Source: Primula veris
Lineage: Eukaryota > Streptophyta > Magnoliopsida > Ericales > Primulaceae
Direction: 5' to 3'
Assembly: GCA_963682055.1 (NCBI GenBank)
Contig: OY821746.1
Location: 26,044,481-26,108,480 of the forward strand
Length of the DNA stretch: 64,000 nt
A program made the position numbers and the translations under genes. Positions 34,135-46,000 of this stretch are shown here, one piece after another (the first letter of the stretch is position 1; each line of letters starts with the position of its first letter). The notes beneath the pieces are model-generated. The model had not been told where the DNA came from. It did not search any database and saw only the letters and a program-made list of their open reading frames with translations.

Positions 34135-34907
34135 CATGGGATTTACTACCTACTCGATATGAACTGAAGAGATCCCGCTTGTTATTATCATTTGCGCATG
34201 GATCGCTTTTTTCCGAACAAACACTACAAGGATCTTCTTTCACTTTAACCGATCATTAAGTTGTTGAGATATTTTGGACTTTTAGACAAAGTGACCATGC
34301 ACCTTCTTCTTCTCTTTAAGTATATCACTGGTATTTTTCATCATTTATTCATGAGATTGAATGCTTGCTCTAGTCCTTCATTATGTCATTGATATAAAAT
34401 TAGGCAAGTGAAAGTGAGAATAGAATCATAAAAACAATCTCAATATAGGCCATAGAATAGCAACTCTACTTAACACTCAAACTACATGAAACAACTTGCT
34501 TGTCAAAAACAAGTAATAAAATTTAATGTAATTAACTTTGCTTCAATTCCCATTTAGTGTGTTAAACTTTAAGTTTCACTAATTAATATAATTAAATTTA
34601 CTCTAATTCTGATTTAATGTGCCGATCTCTAAATTAATGTATTGTATTTTTTTTCTTCCCAATCTAATACAATTTTGTTTCAATTTAAAAGTAATATACC
34701 TATAACCAAACCAATATGCTCTCACCATATTGGATAAATCAGGACAATTTGTAAAAGTATGAAATTTTCCCTTATGATACTGTTTAGCAAACCAATATGC
34801 ATTTTCATTTTGTTCTCTATAAACATGATTTTGCCATACTTTGCATTTGACAAGGACATAGCTTCCTAGAGAAAGATCACCGACAAATCATTTTGCAGAG
34901 CACTTGT
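34135..34907. other. Intergenic DNA, nothing recognised
   Basis: AT-rich sequence that was contiguous with the DNA left of 23130 before the retrotransposon inserted. No gene or repeat family recognised. Confidence 0.5.
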
Positions 34908-35069
34908 ACTACAAAATAATACTTGATTTAGTGACAGTTAAAAACTATCACAAGTCTGTCATAAATTGACTAAACTGTCACAAAGTCGTCACAAAAACCG
35001 TCGATAATAAGCTCGTAACAAAAAATACCGTCACTAATCCCGTCGCTATTTGAGCATTTTTTTGTAGTG
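34908..35069 (-). mobile_element. CACTA-type MITE
   Basis: The right end read on the minus strand starts CACTACAAAAAAATGC, the canonical CACTA terminus, followed by GACGG/GTGAC sub-terminal words (GCGACGG, GTGACGG, CGACGG). The left end reads TACTACAAAATAATA, a one-base variant of the same terminus. The 162-bp element is non-coding. A 3-bp duplication is not clean (ttg/tta). Confidence 0.72.
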
Positions 35070-36715
35070 TTAATGAAATACAATAGGAAATAAAATACAT
35101 TTATTACACCCAACTTAAAAAAAAAGTGAAAAAAAATACAAAACTATTAACATTAACGATTTAAGCTCTAAACTTTGTTATTTTTTCACAAAAAGACCTT
35201 TCGGGACAAATTGATCTCAAAATTGTGTCACGTGTCATCACGTCACCAAATTAAAAGTAATTTTACTGTTTTTGTAAAATTAGTTATTTTGCTCGTGTGA
35301 TGGCAAGTGACACGATTTTGAGATTGAATTGGTCGGAAATATTGATTTGTGAAATTCGAACAAAGTTTGGTATTTCAATTGTTGATGGTGATAATTTGAT
35401 ATATTTTTTTTTTGTTAATTTATGCTTAGTTAGGTGCATAAAGGTTTTTTTTTTCCAAATACAATAGTTCACACCTACAGGTGATAAGCCACATTTGTCT
35501 TTCTTACTTTTTCCTTTATTGAATTTGCATAGTTAAATGGAATCATATATTTAGGGAGTAAGGTACATTTTTCAACTAAAGTTTTTCCTTCATGACATTT
35601 ACTTCATTGGGTTATACATATAATTATATTGTCACCGCAACATTGACATCTTAGAGATCATAAAGTAACAAACTTTTATCTGCACATTCAGATCATTTTA
35701 CGCATTACACACTTGGCAATTGCAATGAATATTAGCTACTTAGTGACACGTCTACACTCTCATTGATATAGTACAATTATAATTCAAACACAAATATGAT
35801 TTGTTTTTATCGGTCTAAATCATACATGTCACGATGGAACCGAAAAACTAAACGAGACACAGAACCATAGCATATCGGTTTTTTCATAATGTATTCATAA
35901 TTAGTTTTCGTTTTTTTTTAAATCAATGTTCTATTTTATTTCTAAAATATTTGTTAAAAAAATATGAAAATCTGACCTTTTACATGGAATATATTTTTTT
36001 GGTATTTATTAATATCACTACCTTATAAGTTATCAAACAAAAAATTAAACATAAAAAAATATTAAAAAATCAAAATTTACAGATTTTTTTTTGAACAATA
36101 CCTTTAAAAATAAAATAGAAGAAAAAACGAAAAATAACTGCCCCAACAAAACCTTGGTTAGTAACTTGATTAAGGGTACGTTTGATATCAAAATTTTCAG
36201 TCAAAAAGCTGCTTTCAGAAAGCAACAGGAAAAATCTTGATTTTCAAAATATACACGAATGTTTGGCAAAAAGTTAAAAAAACTAACTTTCAACGTATTG
36301 ATTTTTTGGCATTTTTTTTTTATAAATTTTCAAAATATCACATTTAAACAAGTAAGTAACACGGCAAATGTAGGAACAAAATTTTAGTTGAAATAAAATC
36401 AATATTCATTTAAATTATTAAAATGATAGTAATAAAGCTATCAAAATATTCAAAATACGTAGCTTTTTGTTTTTAAATTTTATATTTATATTTATCGAAA
36501 TAGATTTTTAAAATGTAAAAAAAACACCCATACCAAAGGCAGTTGAATTTTTAAAATCTTAAAAAAGTAGTAACAAAAAAGTTGCAACTAAATTTGAAGC
36601 CGTGTCTAATATAAATACTAATTATTCAAACGCAATTCTTATTTTGATGAAATTAAATGGTTAGTTAATAAATGAAAAGATTTGGATGAATAAGAAATCG
36701 ATAGAAAGAGAGAAT
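35070..36715. other. AT-rich intergenic DNA and VPS25 upstream region
   Basis: Long A/T runs and no recognisable gene. From about 36170 to 36640 the sequence has words common in decayed plant DNA elements (a 'gtttggcaaaaagtt' context), but I found no clean termini. The last ~100 bases are the VPS25 leader. Confidence 0.4.
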
Positions 36716-39700
36716 ATGCAGAAATTGGGAGATTTCAAATTGCCACAATTCTTCAATTATCCTCCTTACTTCACGTATTATATCTCTCTCTCTCTTTCAT
36801 TTGGTTATTTTATATGCCTTGTTTGGTTGCATCTTTTAAGCTCGGTTTTTAATTGCTTGTTTGCTTTTGACCTTAACTTTATTTGGGTTTATTGTTTGGA
36901 AATATATAATTGTTTATTTTGTATAAATAAGATTTAACTCTTTTCTGTATATGGTGTGAAAAGAAAAATAGATATTCTAAGTTCAATATTTTTAGGACTC
37001 AAATAAGCCAACTTAATTTCTCAAAAGCCGGGGTTAGAGAATTCCCGTTTGCTTAAGAGCTGATTTTTAAGGGGGTTTAATGGTTTTGAAAATGATTATA
37101 ATTATTGTGTGAAAATAAAATTAGAAATTTTAAGCTGGAAACTGACATTTTTTTCTCAGGACTTAAATAAGCCAACTTAACTGCTTAAAAGCTAGGTTTA
37201 GAGAATGCTTGTTTACTTAAGAGCTGATTTTTCAGGTGGTTTTAACGGTTTTGAAAATGATTATAATTATTGTGTGAAAAGAAAATTTTAAATTTTAAGC
37301 TGGAAAGTGACATTTTTCTCAGGACTTAAACAAGCCAGTTTAATTTCTCAAATTGCTGGCTTACGTGCCTGTTTGTTTGAGACCTGAATATACTTGGTTT
37401 AATGGTCTGAAAAGTTAAAGAAATTATAAGCCAGAGGAATTCGACTTTTTCCACGACTCGAAGAAGCCAACTTTTTTGTTCAAACTATGCAGTTAATTGC
37501 CTGTTTGCTTGAATACTGTAATTTTCGGGGTTTAGGGTCCTAAAATGGTATAGATTTAATCCCAAGGAATCCAACTGTTTTTTCTCGGACTCGAATAGAT
37601 CAACATATTGGTTTAAATCCTTTACAGACAAGAAAATAATAGGGTTATGATCTGTGCACTTTGATGTAGGGTTGGGTTTGTGTGGTGGTAGCTTTTAAGA
37701 TAAAGTATCTTTTCCTTTTTGCTTACACGCTAGCATGTAGTTGGCTGTGCATGTTTGACTTATTTGCCTACAGAAAACAAGCTGGCTTATTTGAGAAGTT
37801 TGAGAAATATTCTCGGTTCATTTTCCTCTAGCTTTTCTAGTTTCTTCATATCCGAAAATAATTACCCAACCAAATTAACACACAGCTTAAAGTCTGAAAC
37901 TAGATCCGTCTAGCAATTCTATTAATTAGGCAAACACTATTTCCTTGCTTAATAGTAATAACTAAACAAACCCTTAATCGAGTACTCAAATTAAATAATT
38001 GCTTAACTTTTTAGATCAGCTGTTTTGCTTTTTTTTTTTTATATACTAAAAAGCTGGTTTTTTAATGCTTCTGTTATTGCTTTATCCTATTTCGAACAGA
38101 ACTATTTATTTTCTTCTTAAGAATTAGTACAATCTAACAAAACCTCGTTGACGTTCTTATTTTCCCTGCCTGTATTTTTTTATTCAATGTGTGCGATTCC
38201 AGAACTTTATTGGAGGAATTTAATAGGCCTACCTATCGTTATCAAATGCCTTCTGTTGTTTGTTTAGATACTTAATTTCGATCATATTGACTTCAATATT
38301 CATACTATCGGCTTTATAAGCCTAGTTTCTGTCAATCGTAAACAATCGGAGGATCAGTAGGGGAAACTCATCAAGACTAATGTTTACATTTCATGTTTTC
38401 TGTCTCTTTTTTTTTTTATTTTAGGTTGCAGCCGGTCAAGGACTCTCGGGAGAAGCAGATACAACTGTGGAAGGATCTGATTCTTGATTATTGTAAAACT
38501 CAGAAGCTTTTCATAATCGAGCTTGAAAATGAATTTCCTTTATTTACAAATCCAGTGATTGAAAGTGAGTCCTCCCTTTCCCTTTCCCTTTCCCTTGTAT
38601 TTATGAAACTTTTTGTAGTATGTCCATCCATCTTTCCTTAAACATTTTTCTTTGTTGTCCATTGGATTTCTTTTTCCATTCAGTTTCTCATATACTTGAT
38701 GTCTTGACACTGCATTGTATATTTGTATCTGTGTGGTTGAGTTCCCCTATTACAGCTCTTTTGTTTTCGATAATAACCACTACAATCAAGGAGGGTGTAC
38801 CACTAATAACGATATGTGTTAAATATTCTTTATTTTATCCTATTGCAAGATATTGTATTGAGCTTAAACAGGGTTTATTTTCCTTGTCGAATGTTGTATT
38901 TTTTTGTTTTTTTTGGAAGGAGTATGTTTATGGACCTGGTCCTTGGATTGTGGCCACATGCTTATCTATCTTCTTTTACGAAATAATTGTTTTTGGCGGA
39001 TAGTTGACTTAATCTTTCCATGTGTTATTTGAAAGGAACTCTAGCAACTCGTTTGGGAAAAAAAATATTAGGTGAATAGTGTGCGGGCAATAGAAATTAC
39101 CAAACTACTGTAAAAAAAAAGTTTCAGATATCATTAGTAGATATGTAAAATGAATATAATGTTTGCTTGGTTACTTAGGAACAGTTATCAACAGCAATTG
39201 TTCTTCCACAACATGAATGCACCTCTTTTCAAGTTCTTGGGAATTCATTACAGCTGTTTCTCATACCTAAATTTAGTTGGCAAATTTATTGTTGTTCTAA
39301 TTAAAACTCAAGCACCATCAGAATAAGTACTATAAACACCTTAAAGATATTAACTCGGAATTTTTTGTTTCAAGCAAATTCATTTGAATTTTTAATTGCA
39401 AACGCTTCTCTATTTACTTCAGTTGTTAATAGATGGACTCATATCCACTCACATACTTTAGTACAATTACATATCGTTCTTCGCATTATTTACTACTAAG
39501 ATCCTAGTTTTATGGTGATGATGTAGGGACTCTGACTCATGAAGCTAGGGAGGTATTTCTCTCGACCTTAGTTTCTGAAGGTTAGCCTATATGTTTAAAA
39601 TTTCCATATTTTATGTTGTTGATGACTTAATATGCAATCAAGGATCCTATGACAAATAATTGGGATATTTGTACTCCATAGGGCGTGCAGAATGGATTGA

Positions 39701-40936
39701 TAAAGGACATAGGAAATGCCTTATCCTATGGCACCGTATTCAAGACTGGGCTGATGTGATTTTAAATTTTGTGAGTATACCTGTGAAAATCTACTTAGGG
39801 CTTGTTCTGTATCAAGTTTTTTCTGTGTGATTGTTTACAATTTTTAAAAGAAGTTTCTTATCTGGGAGATGGATTTTTTTGTTATGTACCTGCTCTTTTA
39901 CTTAATATAGACAAAAGTCAATTTTTAATCATGTTAGCCCTAATATATCTACCTTATAAAATAGAAGCCACATCCTATGACTACTTAAATGAATCTTGTG
40001 TTTGGTTTATGGGCTGGGCTTCCTTCGTACTCATAAGTTGGCTTATTACCTCATATTCGCTGAACTGGAATTTTAAAAATCAGCAGCCAGCATATTATGT
40101 TATTGGTAACTTTATGTTATTGGAATCTTCATTGTTTCTGACAAGCTAACATACCAATATGTAAATAAGCTGTTTTGTTAGCTTATTTTGTGTTTTTTAA
40201 TAGTAGTGAATATAGGAACTAAAATGCCCTCCGTCATTTTACAATAAGGGCAAAGTGTCTTTCTACAATAAGGATGCCAAGTTAGTGTTACGCTCTTGCC
40301 ATGTATTATTATTGAATCACAGCTACTCTCTTCATCTTTTATTTTTCCCAAATTGTCCTTTTTTAACACTTGTTCCGTAAGATATGGTGAACTTACCAGT
40401 CCGTACGTGTGCTTTCTTAGGTAAAAGACAATGGCTTGGAAGACAGTGTGATGACAATTGAAGAGATTCGTTCAGGGATTGAATCTCGTGGTACAGGTAA
40501 TATTAAACCCTGCTTTTACTGTCACGGATAAGAACTTTGTTGTACTTAATTACATTTTCTATTACCACTACTGATTATTTCTCACTACTCGGTACCATCC
40601 TAAAAACCCTAAAAACATCTGTACATTGCATTTATGTCATCATTCTGTGGCAATGCTATCTCTTGGGTCTTCCCCCCTTCAAAGAATGGGTATACATATA
40701 CACTCTCAGATAAAGACCAACCTGTACAGAAGAAAAGAAAGTTTTTTTTTGTTTGCTTTTGGAATGGTTCAACTGGGTGATTTCTCTCTCTTTTTGTCTT
40801 GCCGTTTTTTCTAGAGCTATATGGGATTGATCGTACAGTTCTACTTCGTGCCTTGAAACTACTTGAACACAAGGGAAAACTTGCTATCTTTAAAGGAACC
40901 GCGACAGACGACGAGGGCGTGAAATTTTCCTTGTAG
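36716..40936 (+). CDS. VPS25: ESCRT-II subunit VPS25, 6 exons
   Basis: Exons 36716-36774, 38425-38564, 39527-39580, 39682-39770, 40421-40496, 40815-40936. They give 540 nt and 179 residues, the usual length of the plant protein, with GT-AG borders and phase intact. The N-terminus MQKLGDFKLP then NYPPYF carries the PP-Y element that VPS25 uses to contact the ESCRT-II core. Two winged-helix domains follow, with family-typical LQPVKDSREKQIQLW, AEWIDKGHRKCLILWHR and GIDRTVLLRALKLLE. VPS25 links ESCRT-II to ESCRT-III in sorting ubiquitinated cargo into multivesicular bodies. A further in-frame ATG lies 30 bases upstream (36686), but the family starts at MQKLGDF, so 36716 is chosen. Intron 1 (1.65 kb) holds a tandem array. 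Confidence 0.94.
36995..37700 (+). repeat. ~164-bp tandem array in VPS25 intron 1
   Basis: Units starting 'ggact(c/t)(a/g)aa-aagcc' begin at 36995, 37159 and 37322 (periods 164 and 163). More diverged, partly deleted units begin near 37454 and 37587. The first two units end in a pyrimidine-rich 'tttttctcag', which resembles a 3' splice site, so each could act as a decoy acceptor. Confidence 0.8.
38570..38594 (+). repeat. (CCCTTT)n hexamer repeat at the start of VPS25 intron 2
   Basis: About four CCCTTT units lie directly after the donor GTGAGT. Confidence 0.85.
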
Positions 40937-43066
40937 TAACATCGGATTTTCAGTTTTGGTATGATGAAAAAAAAAAAAGTATTCTGCTGCTTGAAGTTTT
41001 TGAGTGTAGGGCAATTGGCAGCTACATATTTGTTAAAAAACCATGTAATACAGTCTTCTGAATCCAACAACACGTACAAATGTATGCAAAGCTGTTTTTT
41101 CTTATATTTCTGATCTTGTAGTTACCAAAAGTACTCCGGGATATTGACAAGTTTGCTTATAAATGTTTTCCAGTTATAAAGGGTTTTTGCTTGCCTGCAG
41201 CTTTAAAACAAATTAGTTTTCGTAGACGTTGAGATCAAATGATGTTCATGCTCATCCATCTTAAAATGTGACAACCAACACGACTTTAGATTCAAATTTA
41301 GGAACCAGATGCATCCCAATTTTATCAGAAATCGCAAATACATTAGGGGAGATTTAAACAAATTGTTCATGTGTAGATCAAAGTTTCGTTTTGGTTTTGT
41401 TTTTCTTTGTGCTGGTTTAGACAGTAATTCCAGAGAGAGAGAGACAACATGAGTTTATGAGAACTAAATCAATATGATCTATGAACACAACCAGGAATTT
41501 CAAAACTTAGATAAATCCAGTGAAAGTTTAACATTACAAGGACTTAGGTCACCGACTAATTGCCCTTCATGTCTATTACTGCTTCTTTGCCCTATTTGCT
41601 AATCCTGCTCATAATTCTTATTTCTTAGGAAGTTGATGAGTAAATTTAAGGGCAGATCATCAGTTAATACATCTTTACTCATTTTTTTTAATTGGAGGCG
41701 TCCACCAACAATCACTCGGGAATTAGGGAGTAATTTCCCCTAGTTTGTAGTTTTATGTAAACCATCACACGAAAAAAGTTTTAACTTCAAAGTGCAAACC
41801 CAAATCATAGCAAACTAGAACATGAAATTTCAATCATTCAGTCTCGTTCTTATCAATCTGTATTAAGGTTGGGACTAAATTAAATGGAGAAGTTACTAAA
41901 GAAAACTTCAAATGCAGAACTCACAAGGGATTCTCTTTTCAAAAAAAAAAAAAAGGGCCTCATTGCCATATTTAGTTGTAAATTATTATACAAATAAAAG
42001 GTACATCGTCTACACCTATATTTTTTAACCAGTAGACTAATTAAAAGATGAAGTGCCTAAGATAGGTTTTATAGTAAAAATTATGCAAGGTTAAAACATG
42101 TTTTACATGATGCTGGTAAGCAGAGAAATACTAAAATGTTAAACTCTTCCATTGTAATTTAGTAGTAATATAAATCGGATTACCTTCAAGGGAACCGTTC
42201 AACGAATAAAGCCTAGAAAATAAAATACTATACTCTAAAGATAACGCCAACATTATGACATCATATGCTAGTAAGTAGTAATTGTCAGCAATATTCAACA
42301 TGCTCTTTTTAGACCTAACCCTCAAGGAGATCGCAGAATCGGGAACAGTGTAGTGGCTACTCATGGATACAAACAACAATAATTGGAATCCATCCACAAA
42401 TACAAATGCATTGTTATAAATAAAACCTTTTTTACTTTCAAGTAAACATTTCTTCTTTAAGTGACAATATTTTCTTTGAAGAAATCCTGAAACTAGGGTG
42501 TGCCATGAAACGTGAATCCACACGCATGTAAAACTAGACTTGTTTCAGATACAAGTTTGGTTATGCGTACATAGTTGCTACAGCAACATTTTTAGGCGCT
42601 AAGCTATTTACCCTAGCTTTACAGTGTTCAAAGTTTGCCCTGATACACTGGAACACTGGAACCCAATCGAAGCCTGTACAAAATGCCAAATACTACAATT
42701 CAACTCTGATTCAGTGCTTGTTGAACCAAGTCGAGTACTATCAGACAATATTTTAGCCATGTGCCAAATGCACCAGGATAGAACTTTTAACTTTGTTATT
42801 ATCCACATACAAAAAACCATAGGAAGAAAAAATATGGTAGCTTCAAATAAATGGCCCTGTTCCAAGTTCCACCTAAGTATGAGATACTACTATTCTTTTC
42901 CCCAACTGCAATAAATTGAGCAGTTTATCATTCTAATAAAATTCACATTATAGCCCAGAATTATTTAGCATAGACCGGAACTTATACCAAGCATTCAAAA
43001 GGTTTTTCACAAGACTATGTATCGACGCATGGCAAACTTTCTCTTACGAACTCTGAAAGAGAGAAA
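40937..43066. other. Convergent 3' intergenic region (VPS25 / IWS1)
   Basis: This is the shared downstream region of two genes that point towards each other. It is AT-rich, contains a poly-A tract near 41941-41954, and shows no open frame that resembles a known protein on either strand. Confidence 0.5.
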
Positions 43067-46000
43067 TTATAAATATTTGACCATGCCTCGTCCCTCCACA
43101 CTGAGCTTCGTAGCTTGGAGCTGCTTCTTCTTAGGTGCTTTCAACTGCGTCAACTTCTTTTGCATCTGCAGAATAATAGATAAGAGGAATCAAATTTTCG
43201 AACAATAATTTACTAGGAAAAAGATATTTACTTTCTAATATAGATCAAAGAACAACATTGCATCTGGATGATCAACTGTAAGAAATACTTTTTGTTCCTT
43301 TTCCTATTTCCACTCACCCAATACCCACCTACCAACTGAATCTTTTAAAGGATAGCTCGAAAAAGGAGTAACAATGGCAAGCACTATAAACCCCCATCAA
43401 AGACTTGACAACAAATCTTAAACCAATATTGGAATCACAATACCAAATCTGGGACAAATTTTCTGCTTTCAGGACACATAATATGCATTCCCATATAGTA
43501 GTAAGTTGCTTAGCAATTGATTATTATTATTTTTTTTAAAGAGAGAACAAACCTTAATGCGGCGTTGGTCCTGAATAATCTGTTTAGCACGAGCCCTAAC
43601 TTCATCCGGATCAATTTTAGATTGGGGACGAACCATAAAATCAAGAGCCATTGCTTCTGGTCTCGTAGTAAGCCCCCTTGCAGACGACGATGCTTGCCCT
43701 GACTTTTTCCCTCTACAGAAAAATTCCCACATCAAGGTAGAACACATTGACATCGAAAACGAATAACAAAATACTAGGAACAAAACGAATGGAATCTTAC
43801 TTTGAAAACTCAGCCTCATCTAGATCATCAACTCTAGATTGCATTCCGGGTGCTTTATTCGTTGGCCTAAGTTAAATTTAAAATATTAATGCTTAAGAAA
43901 CAAGATACACAATGAAGCAATAGAACCGGAACAACTCCCAGTGAAATAGCATGAAAGAGGGGAATAAATAACCATACTTTCTCACAGTCGGTCTCCGGGA
44001 AGGAACCCTCTCATCTTCATAGTTTCTCATGTCTTCAAACCTTGTGCTCTTATTAAATATTGGTCGACTCTGCATTATGGCCAAAAAAAAAAATCAAACC
44101 CTTAATGTAATACAGAATGTCACGGATTTTATAGTTATTCTAAGGATACACACAACCATGCTATTGCTTGTTTGTTAATAGCTTATGAGTTCAGTCCTAT
44201 AAGAATTGCGAGCTTCTAAGCTAAATCACATCCAGAAAACAAGCTTCTAAGCTGGATTATTATTTAAAAAAAGGTTTAAAGTTTTAAACCAGGAAAAACT
44301 GTCTTTTCCAGCTTGTTTGCGAAATAGTGGTGCTACAATGTGCCGTGAACTACTTTCATCATTGCCCAAGTATCCTTGAAATACAAATCTCAGTAAGAGA
44401 GGATGGTGGTGTTTTAATTGGAATCAGAATCTTGAAATTGACAAGGTAATAACTGAAAATTAGATCCGAATGGAAATCCCAATGGAAAAAGAAGAGGGAT
44501 GCAAGATATTGAGATCCGAAATTTGAAATTGACAAGTAAATTGTTTCCAATCTAGAGATAAGAAACAAAAGAGGTTGATGAAGAAGTGGTGCTAATTGCC
44601 CTAGAAGCTAATGTGCTAGCATGCTAGGGTAGAGATAATGGAGAAGAAAGTTCTTGAGGATGAAGAGAAATACTGTAAATACTAGAGACCTGAAGATAAG
44701 GTGATTAAATTACTTATGAAGAGGCTATGGTGAATCGGTGATATATGTGTACAATCGTGGATTTTTACTAGCCAGCTTCAAAGATCGTGTTGAAGTGATA
44801 ATTAACATGATTAAATCTTTTTGATAAAATCATCTCTTCAAGAGAAGTAAAAGATGAGGGGCTTAATCCACAATATTTGAACTCTGTTAACAAACAGGGA
44901 TATGACAGCTGTGATCAAATGCTTGTTCAGGTTTCAGATGCTAAAAATAAATCAACAGCAGCATAACTTACCCATTTATCAACCAAGTCTTTTGCAAGTT
45001 TTCTATTGGTGGTAGTCTCTTCGTCCGTCTTGGACAGAAACATGATAACCTGCACAGAAAAATTATAGGTTTCTCTTGATAACTCTATTTCCTAAACAGA
45101 GTTTAGCAACCAAAAAAAGGGAAAAAGTGGGACCTAACCTTTCCTAGACCACTCCTCTTCAGTTGTTCTCTTCTGTCATGTTGGTCCAAATCAATTGGAA
45201 ACTGCATGAAGAAAGTTTATTTCCCTATATAAATAATATCAAGGAAAAATAATAAGCAAGAATCTAAGGAGAGAGGGGGGGTAACGCAAATACATCAGTT
45301 AGAATCCTCAGTATAGCTTCACGGATGTTTATATTCGGTAAGCTTCCATCTGGAAGAGGTTCAAGCCAATTCTTCAGAAGAGTTAATACTCCGTGGTCCA
45401 AAAATTCTTGCTGAAGCTGTCTTCTGTAGAAAGAAACAATCCAATAGGAAATAAAATTAGACCACTTACAATTGAGTATTAAATGAGAAAACACAGAATT
45501 GAAACAGCAGGGAAACAATCATTCCGTACTTAGAGAGAACATCAGTAAGAAAGGGTAGCTTGATAAGCTTATTGATTGCGGGTTTTGAACGCCTATTGAG
45601 TTCGGCATCTTCTTCAGCCACAACCTCAAGCTCAGCCATAACATTTTCAACAAGCAATGCTATCTCCCCAGCACTTTTCTCACTCTTCTTTTTCTTTTTT
45701 CCCGACTTGAAAAGCTTCTGGATTTCATCCTCCTCCTCACCCTCCTCTGCCTGCAACACACAAAAATGCTAACATTTAAACATGCAAGTAGGCATAAAGT
45801 GAAAACAAATGCATATGTAAAGAAGAATAAAACTTCATATTTAGAAGAAAAATGAATTTGAACCTGAGGGGCATTGATAGGGGAATCACGTTCATTGTCA
45901 CTTCCATAACGATCTGCAGGGTCTACACCAGTATCGTCAATGAAGTTCTCATCATCCATTGTCCTTTCACCGTTTTGATCATCCTAATCACAAAAACGAA

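Noticed and set aside
36686..36715. An upstream in-frame ATG for VPS25
   Set aside because: The extra residues are not found in the family, which starts with MQKLGDF at 36716.
42131..42914. Overlapping frames of 85-130 codons between VPS25 and IWS1
   Set aside because: No similarity to a known family, present on both strands, and no splice or promoter context.
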